From: Clostridiales bacterium
GTDB lineage: Bacteria > Bacillota > Clostridia > Monoglobales > Monoglobaceae
Assembly: GCA_019419865.1 (NCBI GenBank)
Contig: JAHZIG010000036.1
Coordinates: 1-21,531 of the forward strand
DNA length: 21,531 bases
Reading direction: 5' to 3'
Under the pieces are notes generated by a model. That model made no database searches. It was not told the origin of the DNA and saw nothing but the letters and a program-made list of their open reading frames with translations. Position numbers and translations under genes: made by a program. Shown here piece by piece: positions 1 to 5,292 of this stretch; position 1 is the stretch's first letter; every line of letters starts with the position of its first letter.

Positions 1-52
1 TGGTATACAAAGATTTTTGTTATTTCAACTGTCTACTTGACAGGGATCTGTG
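1..52. mobile_element. Probable right end of an IS3-family insertion sequence (partial)
   Basis: The segment at 27-50, read on the opposite strand, gives CAGATCCCTGTCAAGTAGACA. It aligns with the IS-like left end at the other edge of the window (GTGAACCCAATTAGTTAGACA) at about 13 of 19 positions. Both keep the CCC core and the inner TAGACA, as expected of imperfect IS3-type terminal inverted repeats. No transposase sequence is present, so only the tip of the element would be inside the window. The family assignment rests on memory of IS3/IS150-group ends and is an inference. Confidence 0.5.
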
Positions 53-102
53 CACTTGCGTATATGAGTCGGTCTCCGTATATTTTCGTTTTATTATATT
101 GT

Positions 103-149
103 CTAAATATCGACGTCTCGGCTTGAATTGCCGCTAAATATCGACGTCT
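103..149. repeat. 16-bp direct repeat pair around a small hairpin
   Basis: CTAAATATCGACGTCT occurs identically at 103-118 and 134-149, a 31-bp period. Between the copies CGGC-TTGAATT-GCCG can form a short hairpin. A degenerate third copy (GAATATCGGCATGT) lies near 168-181. The block sits just downstream of the GH28-like gene's stop. I recognise no function; iterated protein-binding sites or residual repeat DNA are both possible. Confidence 0.6.
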
Positions 150-205
150 TCTCCGTTCAATCCGCCGCCGAATATCGGCATGTCCGCCGCAAAAGCCCGC
201 TTGTC

Positions 206-1567
206 TTAGTTGAAATCGCAGCCGTCGTATCTGCGGCAGTTTTCGATTATCGCGCTCGGGCGCTCGTCGGCTTTTATGGATCTGAAATACATCCCGCCGA
301 GGGTCAGCCCGTCCACGTTCCTTATATCCATGAACGCCGCGCGGCTCCAGGTCGGGTTATAGTTTTCTGATACCTCGGTATCCTTTTTGTCCGAGAAGCG
401 CATATCCTCGACTATGGGATACTCGCTCGGGATATCCGACAACGCTACGCCGCCTATCGCGGTGTAATGTATGTCCTTAAGCGTAAGGTCCCTTATAGGA
501 TAGTCTTTGTTAGCGTCCACGCGTATGCCGTTGAATTTCGGCTCGCCCATTATGTCGTCGCCGAAGCGGTATTGAGTCTCTTCCATCTCTTCGCCGTCTA
601 CCGCGATAACGTCTCTTATAGTAACTCGCTCGAGCGTTCCTATCTCTGGGACTTCGGTAAGCCCTATCGAGGAGCCGATAACGTCCAGCCTGTTGTTGAG
701 TATAATAAATATCGGTCGTCTGACGTTATGCATGACCAAACCGGAGATCATTATATCCGATATGTTTCCGCCCTCCGTACATTCGATCTTTACGCCCTCG
801 CGCATCACGTTTTCAAAGGTGCATGAGCTTATTACGACGTCCGAGATCGAGCCGATCGACTTAAGACCTATCCTGACCGCCGCGCAGATACTGCTGAAGC
901 GGCAGTTGGAAACATGGATATTCTTTACCGGATACTCTTTAGACGAGCTTTGGAGACAAAAATTATCGTCCGTGCCGGTTATCGAGCAATTGGATATATA
1001 TACGTTCCTGCAGCCGTCGAAGTCGAGCCCGTCGCCGTTGTAGCGTTTGTCGTTGTATATGTCGAGGCCGTCCGCCCAGATATTCTCAGAGTCCAGGAAC
1101 GCGGTAGTCCACGCCGCCGAATCGTACAGCTTAAGCCCGCTCAGCTTGATGTTTTTACACCTTAAAAAGCGCAGCATCATCGGACGGTATATGCTGCCGG
1201 GATTGGGAAAAGACTCCGCCGAACCGTAGATCTCGCCGTCGCCGACGACCCCGATATTTACGCAGTCCTCGGCGTAGATAAACGCTCTGTCAAGCTCCGG
1301 CTCGTTTACGTATCTGTTATAGTGGACGTCCTCCGCGTAATCCTCTATATCGGGCGAGGCCTTAAGGACCGCGCCCGCGCCTACGCTCAGGTATACGTTA
1401 GACTTTAGAAATATGGTTCCGGACAGATATGTTCCGGTATCCAAGACGACGTACCCGCCGCCGGCGTTGAAGCAATCGTCTATAGCCGCCTGTATTGCGG
1501 CGGTGTCGAGTTTTTTTCCGTCTCCCGCCGCGCCGTATTCGCGGGGGTCGTAGTATTTTAAGCTCAT
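206..1567 (-). CDS. GH28-like glycoside hydrolase (polygalacturonase-like, right-handed beta-helix)
   Basis: The product (453 residues) is a parallel beta-helix protein of the pectin-lyase fold and most resembles GH28 enzymes that hydrolyse galacturonosyl linkages of pectic polysaccharide. The N-terminus has the typical DPREYGAAGDG start of the family, followed by an AIQAAIDDC helix and a GGGYVVL strand. NGDGLDFDG (about 177-185) and GTDDNFCLQS (about 198-207) correspond to the NTDG and GDD acidic motifs. The usual GHG histidine motif is not evident; AAVRIG stands in that area. The usual RIK is replaced by GVKIE. Substrate is therefore uncertain. No signal peptide is seen, so it probably acts in the cytoplasm on imported oligosaccharide. 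ATG at 1567 is preferred over the in-frame ATG at 1585, because the GGAGG Shine-Dalgarno lies between them, 7 nt upstream of 1567. Confidence 0.85.
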   Translation of the reverse strand: MSLKYYDPREYGAAGDGKKLDTAAIQAAIDDCFNAGGGYVVLDTGTYLSGTIFLKSNVYLSVGAGAVLKASPDIEDYAEDVHYNRYVNEPELDRAFIYAEDCVNIGVVGDGEIYGSAESFPNPGSIYRPMMLRFLRCKNIKLSGLKLYDSAAWTTAFLDSENIWADGLDIYNDKRYNGDGLDFDGCRNVYISNCSITGTDDNFCLQSSSKEYPVKNIHVSNCRFSSICAAVRIGLKSIGSISDVVISSCTFENVMREGVKIECTEGGNISDIMISGLVMHNVRRPIFIILNNRLDVIGSSIGLTEVPEIGTLERVTIRDVIAVDGEEMEETQYRFGDDIMGEPKFNGIRVDANKDYPIRDLTLKDIHYTAIGGVALSDIPSEYPIVEDMRFSDKKDTEVSENYNPTWSRAAFMDIRNVDGLTLGGMYFRSIKADERPSAIIENCRRYDGCDFN

Positions 1568-1602
1568 CTCATTTCCTCCGTTCATAGGTTTTATTCAAGT
1601 TT

Positions 1603-1631
1603 AGCATATCGCGGCTCGCATAACGCGCCAA
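1603..1631 (-). promoter_or_regulatory. Candidate promoter of the GH28-like gene
   Basis: On the minus strand TTGGCG (1631-1626), a 17-nt spacer and TATGCT (1608-1603) form a moderate sigma-A-type promoter about 35 nt upstream of the start codon. Both hexamers match consensus at only four of six positions. Confidence 0.4.
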
Positions 1632-1679
1632 GATGGATCGTTAGAGCCTATGGTAAAAGTTTGTGTGTTTAGAGTAAGG

Positions 1680-1832
1680 GCGCCGAGCGGTAAGCTTTAT
1701 CCCCCGGCGCAATTATTAGAATCTATACGATAAGTTATTTTAAAAAAGCGCTAACATTATGTTAAACTGTCGGGCGGACGCGCGGGTTACTTAATAAACC
1801 GTTTAACCCAAAAAGCGGCGCCCGTCTTTATA
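1680..1832. other. Intergenic hairpins between the GH28-like and TIGR04076-type genes
   Basis: Two GC-rich inverted repeats fill this gap. GCGCCG (1680-1685) pairs with CGGCGC (1705-1710). A larger one has CGGGCG...CGCCCG outer arms near 1770-1832 around GGGTTA...TAACCC (about 1784-1809). Neither is followed by a clear T-run on either strand. They could be Rho-independent terminators of poor quality for the minus-strand gene ending at 1859, or processing hairpins. Confidence 0.35.
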
Positions 1833-1858
1833 TTCGATTTAGTAGCTTGCCTCTTTGC

Positions 1859-2446
1859 TCAGTCTATCTTATCTACCGTATAGTCGCCGCAGGTCTCGAT
1901 CACGTTCTTCAGCATCTCGTCGTTTATATCGGCGTCTACGAATATCTCGGTAAATTCGCTTCTGAAGACGACGTCCGTTATCTCGTCTATATATTCGAGA
2001 GCCGTCTTGATCTTATTTTTATCTTCTTCGGTCTCTACGCCTTTTATGTACGCTATCTTGTAGTCGATCCTCTCTATCTTAAACACGACCGGCCGCGTGC
2101 CGTCCGAGCAGCAGGCTATCATCACTTTTTCGTTGTTCATCCAAGTGCGCATGATCGATCCGCCTTGCAGACCCGTGTAGATATATCTCGAGATAGCGGC
2201 CCACGCTTCGGCGCAGTGAGTGAAGACGCCGCCGTTTGCGGTCGCGTCCGGGACGTGCTCGGTCTGTTTCAGAGTGTTGAAACCCATGTGCCAGAAATCG
2301 TCGGTCGCGCCGTAGCGCTCAAAGATAAACTCGTCGCCCACGTTGTAACATGGACAGGCGCCTACGTTTGGTTCGGCGCAGTACTGCGCTTGAAGCTCCG
2401 GGTAGAGCTTTTTGTCTATTACCGTTAATCTTACTTTGTGCTGCAT
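1859..2446 (-). CDS. TIGR04076 family protein of unknown function
   Basis: The 195-residue product has the features I associate with the TIGR04076 family: an N-terminal KVRLTVIDKKLYPEL strand-helix, a CPCYNVGDEFIFE segment, and a W-containing helix followed by CCSDGTRPVVFKIE. The CPC pair and the later CC hint at metal or thiol chemistry, but no reaction is established to my knowledge. The copy carries a C-terminal extension beyond the family core (about residues 130-195) of charged helix and beta character, which I do not recognise. ATG at 2446 is preceded by a strong GAGGAGG with good spacing. A TATAAT lies at 2477-2472, but no matching -35 is evident. Confidence 0.75.
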   Translation of the reverse strand: MQHKVRLTVIDKKLYPELQAQYCAEPNVGACPCYNVGDEFIFERYGATDDFWHMGFNTLKQTEHVPDATANGGVFTHCAEAWAAISRYIYTGLQGGSIMRTWMNNEKVMIACCSDGTRPVVFKIERIDYKIAYIKGVETEEDKNKIKTALEYIDEITDVVFRSEFTEIFVDADINDEMLKNVIETCGDYTVDKID

Positions 2447-2477
2447 AAATGTACCTCCTCATTTATTTCATATTATA

Positions 2478-2767
2478 CTGAACCGAAAGCCGCAAAATTA
2501 TATTTGAAGCCGCCGGTCAATTTCATATTGCCGCCGAATTATGCCGCTTGACGGAAAGTTCCGATCTCGAACCGGGGAAGCTCGCGCCGGAATCGCCGAC
2601 GCTCGCCGCGGATCTATGCGCCGCACGCGCTATTGAGTTCGGCGCCGTTGGGATCCTTAGGCGCCCGCAAGTTCGTTTGGCAGCCGCTTTGGATCGGATC
2701 TCGATACCCGCGCGCGGCCGTGCGTACGGGCCCGAAGCTACGGCGTTTAGCGCCGGATAAGCCGCGG
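2478..2767. other. GC-rich intergenic region, no recognised gene
   Basis: This stretch is visibly richer in G+C than its surroundings, especially 2540-2760. The short reading frames it contains lack ribosome binding sites and recognisable domains. A CCGGCG-CTAAA-CGCCG hairpin (minus strand, about 2740-2757) just beyond the stop of the flavin-binding gene could take part in its termination, but it has no T-run. It may be the eroded remains of a gene. Confidence 0.3.
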
Positions 2768-3241
2768 CTATTTTTCATTCACAAGCTTTCCGGTCAAGCT
2801 TTCGATATTCAGCGCGATCATCTGGACTCTGCCCGAGTCCTTGGCCATCTCCGCGTCTACCTCTTCGGCGGTCGGATAGTACTTTAGCGCAAGGCTCCGC
2901 AACTTATCCATGGCCGCGGCGCCGCTCGCAAGCTCGGCGCGTCCGAAAGCGATAACGCTGGTCACGTTCCACGCCCAGTCTCCGTCCTTCTGAAAGCCCG
3001 TGTTCCAGACGGTAAAGCAGGCCTTGTCGCAGCTTTTTATCGCGTCGATCTTATGTCCCGTCTTGGCGGAATGAAAGTATAATTTGTTTTCCGTTTCGTC
3101 GTAGTAAAAGTTTATCGGAACTCCGTACGGATACCCGTCGTCGCCGACGAGGGATAACACGCCCCTCTTTTCGGTCTTGAGGATGTTTTTGCATTCCTCT
3201 TCCGAGACAGCTTGTTTGAATCTTCTCATTTCTCTGAACAT
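2768..3241 (-). CDS. Pyridoxamine 5'-phosphate oxidase-fold flavin-binding protein (NimA-like)
   Basis: The 157-residue product has the split-barrel FMN-binding fold of the PPOX/NimA-like group. Characteristic segments are MRRFKQAVSEEECKNIL at the N-terminus, KRGVLSLVGDDGYPYGVPIN (about 26-45), KLYFHSAKTGHKIDAI (about 53-68) and a C-terminal LTGKLVNEK. Family members bind FMN, F420 or haem. NimA-type relatives reduce nitroimidazoles, but most are uncharacterised, so the substrate here is unknown. The protein has no signal peptide. The start is well supported by GGGAGGAG about 8 nt upstream. A candidate promoter sits about 60 nt upstream, so the gene is probably monocistronic. Confidence 0.88.
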   Translation of the reverse strand: MFREMRRFKQAVSEEECKNILKTEKRGVLSLVGDDGYPYGVPINFYYDETENKLYFHSAKTGHKIDAIKSCDKACFTVWNTGFQKDGDWAWNVTSVIAFGRAELASGAAAMDKLRSLALKYYPTAEEVDAEMAKDSGRVQMIALNIESLTGKLVNEK

Positions 3242-3299
3242 AGTCTTACTCCTCCCTGCGACGGATGTCAGCTGTTGTATGAATTAAAATTATGCTATT

Positions 3300-3328
3300 A
3301 TTTTAGCACAGCGCCGCGCTTAAAACAA
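3300..3328 (-). promoter_or_regulatory. Promoter of the NimA-like gene
   Basis: TTGTTT (3328-3323), a 17-nt spacer and TAAAAT (3305-3300) on the minus strand, with a TG one base upstream of the -10 (extended -10). The match is reasonable, though the -35 is weak. Confidence 0.5.
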
Positions 3329-3507
3329 GGAAAACTTTTACGTCGATACGATTAAAACCGATAGAAGTCTATTATGCGGCGAAATAGCGGGGACGCCGAA
3401 ACGAACGCAGGGAAGTATTAGGTAATAGGCGCGCGGCTCGGCTCAAGGGGCTTTGGCGGTTCGGGATTTAATAAAATTATTATCGTATAGTAAATACGGC
3501 TGTAAAT

Positions 3508-3536
3508 TTGACATACTGATATTTGATTGACATAAT
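3508..3536 (+). promoter_or_regulatory. Promoter of the putative type I toxin mRNA
   Basis: A perfect TTGACA (3508-3513), a 17-nt spacer and CATAAT (3531-3536) predict transcription from about 3543. That places the start exactly at the left arm of an inverted repeat and about 53 nt ahead of the small reading frame at 3596. Confidence 0.7.
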
Positions 3537-3569
3537 GATTTAGCCGATGGACGATCTGCGGTTATTCCG

Positions 3570-3588
3570 ACTTCCCAACGAGGGGAGT
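3570..3588 (+). promoter_or_regulatory. Hairpin sequestering the toxin ribosome binding site
   Basis: ACTTCCC (3570-3576) pairs with GGGGAGT (3582-3588), including one G-T wobble, around an AACGA loop. The right arm contains the GAGGGGAG Shine-Dalgarno of the 21-residue reading frame starting at 3596. Masking of the ribosome binding site by a 5' hairpin is a known feature of type I toxin messages. Confidence 0.6.
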
Positions 3589-3595
3589 TGATATT

Positions 3596-3661
3596 ATGGC
3601 CGAATCGATAGTTGTTTTATACATAATCTTTTTGACTGTAATCGTCGTTAAAATGAAATAA
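3596..3661 (+). CDS. Putative type I toxin, 21-residue hydrophobic peptide
   Basis: A short frame of 21 codons starts with ATG 10 nt after GAGGGGAG and encodes one hydrophobic segment (IVVLYIIFLTVIVV, residues 5-18) ending in KMK. One membrane-spanning helix with a basic tail is the usual shape of type I toxins and Firmicutes holin-like toxins, which damage the membrane when over-expressed. The context fits: its own sense promoter (3508-3536), a hairpin over the ribosome binding site, a hairpin around the stop codon, and a strong convergent antisense promoter (3767-3740). The 5' and 3' ends of the message carry an 11-nt perfect inverted repeat. The neighbouring genes are a HicAB toxin-antitoxin pair. 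I do not recognise a specific named family. The alternative is a leader-like peptide. Confidence 0.6.
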   Translation: MAESIVVLYIIFLTVIVVKMK

Positions 3662-3733
3662 CCGCCCAAGCGGACGGTATTTCCTCAACTGAAAATTGCA
3701 GCGGAATAACCGTTCCCACACGATCGTTCCATT
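3650..3733 (-). ncRNA. Putative antisense antitoxin RNA
   Basis: A near-perfect minus-strand promoter (3767-3740) predicts a transcript starting near 3733 and running leftward through the 3' end of the toxin message to the hairpin at 3683-3655, about 80 nt. It would be fully complementary to the 3' untranslated region and last codons of the toxin frame, the arrangement of convergent type I antitoxin RNAs. The exact ends are inferred. Confidence 0.55.
3655..3683. terminator. Hairpin around the toxin stop codon, likely terminator of the antisense RNA
   Basis: GAAATA (3655-3660) pairs with TATTTC (3678-3683), CCG (3662-3664) with CGG (3675-3677) and CC with GG around an AAGC loop. Read on the minus strand the hairpin is followed by the T-rich ATTTCATTTT, which suits termination of the antisense transcript. 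On the plus strand the T-run is poor. Confidence 0.5.
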
Positions 3734-3739
3734 GGCTTT

Positions 3740-3767
3740 ATTATAGCATAAATATTTCGTTTGTCAA
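3740..3767 (-). promoter_or_regulatory. Antisense promoter opposite the toxin message
   Basis: A consensus TTGACA (3767-3762), a 16-nt spacer and a consensus TATAAT (3745-3740), with TG immediately upstream of the -10 (extended -10). It is stronger by eye than the sense promoter, as expected for an antitoxin RNA kept in excess. Confidence 0.75.
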
Positions 3768-3805
3768 TATCGGCGGGTGAAATTTAAAATAGTTATAGAA
3801 ACCTC

Positions 3806-3834
3806 TTGACACGTAATATATTACGTGTTATACT
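3806..3834 (+). promoter_or_regulatory. hicAB promoter with embedded 20-bp palindromic operator
   Basis: TTGACA (3806-3811), a 17-nt spacer and TATACT (3829-3834) form a strong promoter about 20 nt upstream of hicA. The spacer and the end of the -35 contain a perfect 20-bp palindrome, ACACGTAATA followed by TATTACGTGT (3809-3828). The downstream HicB has a ribbon-helix-helix-type C-terminus, and binding here would block RNA polymerase. This makes it the likely autoregulatory operator. Confidence 0.8.
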
Positions 3835-3857
3835 AAGTGATGTAAGGGGGATAACTA

Positions 3858-4055
3858 ATGAAAAGCTATTCATCAAGGGAGATTATCAAGGCGCTCTTAA
3901 AAGACGGGTGGAAAGAATGCGGCTGCGACGGCGATCATCACCAGTTTAAGCACAACGTTAAACCCGGTAAAGTAACGATACCGCATCCCAGAAAGGATAT
4001 GCCTATCAGAACTTTAAAGAGCATTGAGAAACAATCCGGGCTAAAATTCAAATAG
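3858..4055 (+). CDS. hicA: HicA family mRNA interferase toxin
   Basis: The 65-residue product matches HicA in size and pattern. SSREIIKALLKDGWKE forms the first helix (4-20), GDHHQFKH (25-32) is the conserved region with the catalytic histidine (His27 or His28 of the HH pair), and GKVTIPHPRKDMPIRTLKSIEKQSGL completes the dsRBD-like fold. HicA toxins cleave translated mRNA when not held by HicB. The start is preceded by AAGGGGG. hicB follows 40 nt downstream with its own ribosome binding site, and both sit behind the palindromic promoter at 3806-3834. Key residues are intact, so the toxin is probably functional. Confidence 0.93.
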   Translation: MKSYSSREIIKALLKDGWKECGCDGDHHQFKHNVKPGKVTIPHPRKDMPIRTLKSIEKQSGLKFK

Positions 4056-4095
4056 CCCGCCCCCTTTTATCATACAAATATAGGAGGTTTTTATT

Positions 4096-4497
4096 ATGAA
4101 GGATAAATATATTTATCCAGCGGTAGTTTATTTTGACGACGACGGCATAGCGATAGAGTTTCCCGATCTGCCGGGCTGTTTATCTTGTACCGACGACGAA
4201 TCTCAGATCGCGAAATGCGCAAAGGAAGCGCTCGGCGTGCATTTATACGGCATGGAAAGAGACGGCGATCCCATACCCGAGCCGTCGAGCATAAAAGATA
4301 TTAAGCCCGAAGAGAACGGCGTTATAATACTTGTCGAAGCGTTTATGCCTCCTGTGCGCGAGAGGATAAACAACAGATATGTTAAAAAAACGTTATCTAT
4401 ACCGTATTGGTTAAATGTTGAAGCCGAAAATGCGGGAGTGAATTTTTCGGGGATACTCCAGGAGGCTCTAAAACAGTATTTACACGTTTCAAATTAA
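4096..4497 (+). CDS. hicB: HicB family antitoxin
   Basis: The 133-residue product has the degenerate RNase H-like HicB fold at the N-terminus: YPAVVYFDDDGIAIEFPDLPGC (7-28), then a CAKEALGVHLYGM helix and a P-rich strand region. A DNA-binding tail follows (about 101-130; VKKTLSIPYWLNVEAE, then NFSGILQEALKQYL) that looks like a ribbon-helix-helix. HicB binds and neutralises HicA and represses the operon. TAGGAGG lies 8 nt before the ATG. The RHH-type tail fits the 20-bp palindrome in the promoter. Confidence 0.93.
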   Translation: MKDKYIYPAVVYFDDDGIAIEFPDLPGCLSCTDDESQIAKCAKEALGVHLYGMERDGDPIPEPSSIKDIKPEENGVIILVEAFMPPVRERINNRYVKKTLSIPYWLNVEAENAGVNFSGILQEALKQYLHVSN

Positions 4498-4510
4498 AAG
4501 TTTGGCTGAA

Positions 4511-4545
4511 AATACCGATAATAAACGCTACCGATCCTCGGTATT
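4511..4545. terminator. Hairpin between convergent hicB and XRE regulator
   Basis: AATACCGA (4511-4518) pairs perfectly with TCGGTATT (4538-4545) over a 19-nt loop that includes the XRE gene's stop codon. On the minus strand the stem runs into TATTTTC, a weak T-tract. It may terminate the XRE gene; little supports plus-strand termination. Confidence 0.4.
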
Positions 4546-4863
4546 GCCGAGCCCGATCGTAAGATTCAGCACGGCGTTTTGATTATTTCGCCCGAGAGTC
4601 CTGAACGTTTTGATAAGCTCCGTCTCTTCGGGCGAGAGTTTTTGAAGGTTGACCGCGTCGGCGGTATACTTTACGTCCGTTCTGTCTAACAGAAAATCCG
4701 CCGACGCGTCGAAGATATCGCACAGCTTGAGCAGAGTTGCGACGCTTGGATATGATTTTCCATTTTCGTACGCGCTTATCGTCTCCTGCGCTACGTCTAA
4801 CTTCATCGCCAGCGAAAGCTGATTCATATTTTTTTGAAGCCTTATTTTTTGAAGATTTTTCAT
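4528..4863 (-). CDS. XRE-family HTH transcriptional regulator
   Basis: The 111-residue product starts with a Cro/CI-type helix-turn-helix: LQKIRLQKNMNQLSLAMKLD (4-23) then VAQETISAYENGKSYPSVATL (24-44) with the typical A-ETIS-YE-GK-YPS recognition helix. It is followed by LLKLCDIFDASADFLLDRTD (45-64). The C-terminal about 45 residues are a helical, acidic dimerisation-type tail. Such small regulators usually repress their own promoter or a mobile or toxin module. It lies convergent to hicAB. AGGGTGAG about 7 nt upstream supports the start. Confidence 0.88.
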   Translation of the reverse strand: MKNLQKIRLQKNMNQLSLAMKLDVAQETISAYENGKSYPSVATLLKLCDIFDASADFLLDRTDVKYTADAVNLQKLSPEETELIKTFRTLGRNNQNAVLNLTIGLGNTEDR

Positions 4864-5154
4864 TGACGCTCACCCTAATATAATATGTATATCTAATTAT
4901 ATAAAATATACTTGTATTTTTTAGATATATAAGTTATATTGATACATATACAATATGTAATACGGAGACGGAGACGATCGTTATGGACGGAGCGGGAAGA
5001 TAAGGCGAAGGCAAAGGCAAAGAGGGCGCCTCGCCGTAACGCATAGCTTGAATAATCCGATAGATATGATTAGTCAAATTTACGCGGGCGGAGGGCTAAA
5101 TCCCGGCGCGTTTTAAATATCGAGTAAAATTTGTAATAAATTTGTTAAAATTTG
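4864..5154. other. AT-rich control region of the XRE gene with a palindrome, then no recognised gene
   Basis: The part next to the XRE gene (4870-4965) is extremely AT-rich. It contains ACATAT-ACA-ATATGT (4944-4958), a perfect inverted repeat, plus related ATATGTAT half-sites nearer the start codon (about 4883-4892), plausible operators for the XRE protein. A TTGTAT then TATATA arrangement on the minus strand could be its promoter. The rest (4966-5154) has no gene I can support. Confidence 0.35.
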
Positions 5155-5183
5155 TTGCACAAATAAAATTTTATTGATATAAT
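5155..5183 (+). promoter_or_regulatory. Promoter of the IscU-like/GGGtGRT operon
   Basis: TTGCAC (5155-5160), a 17-nt spacer and a perfect TATAAT (5178-5183) with the extended -10 TGA just before it. The -35 is weak (three of six), so the extended -10 probably matters. Predicted start is near 5190, exactly at the 5' arm of the structured leader. Confidence 0.6.
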
Positions 5184-5191
5184 TAATCCAA

Positions 5192-5271
5192 AGGTCAACC
5201 GCGCGGAAAACAGGCGGTCTAAATCGCGGCGAAGGCCGGGACCGGACATGTTTCGCGCCGAGGTTGAACCT
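5192..5271 (+). promoter_or_regulatory. Structured 5' leader of the IscU-like/GGGtGRT operon
   Basis: The leader can form one long irregular stem. AGGT (5192-5195) pairs with ACCT (5268-5271), CAACC (5196-5200) with GGTTG (5262-5266), GCGCG (5201-5205) with CGCGC (5254-5258) and AAAC (5208-5211) with GTTT (5250-5253). Inside, CGGTC (5215-5219) pairs with GACCG (5240-5244) and CGGC-GAAG-GCCG (5227-5238) closes the tip. It ends about 20 nt before the first start codon, with the GGAG site just outside. No known riboswitch class is recognised. Confidence 0.5.
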
Positions 5272-5292
5272 ACGAATGAAAGGAGTAAACTT

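Larger units (their letters stand above)
3559..3712. repeat. Long-range inverted repeat at the ends of the toxin message
   Basis: CGGTTATTCCG (3559-3569) is the exact reverse complement of CGGAATAACCG (3702-3712). Imperfect complementarity continues outward (GATGGACGATC near 3545-3555 against GATCGTTCCATT near 3722-3733). A transcript from 3543 to about 3735 would close end-to-end, as several type I toxin mRNAs do. The alternative is the terminal inverted repeats of a very small mobile element. Confidence 0.6.

Noticed and set aside
103..149. Possible minimal CRISPR array
   Set aside because: Only two exact 16-bp copies with a 15-bp spacing; repeats and spacer are too short and no cas genes are present.
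2548..2760. Small plus-strand frames in the GC-rich gap, and a GGTTCGAGATC sequence (minus strand) resembling a tRNA T-loop
   Set aside because: The frames lack start signals and homology; the T-loop-like sequence has no proper 5-bp T stem or matching acceptor, D and anticodon arms.
3541..3735. Miniature inverted-repeat transposable element
   Set aside because: The terminal complementarity could suggest one, but two oppositely directed consensus promoters and a ribosome-site hairpin around a hydrophobic frame are better explained by a type I toxin-antitoxin locus. Not fully excluded.
5248..5292. Upstream in-frame ATG for the IscU-like gene
   Set aside because: It lies in the leader stem and lacks a Shine-Dalgarno; ATG 5293 has AAAGGAG at correct distance and begins where the family's sequence begins.
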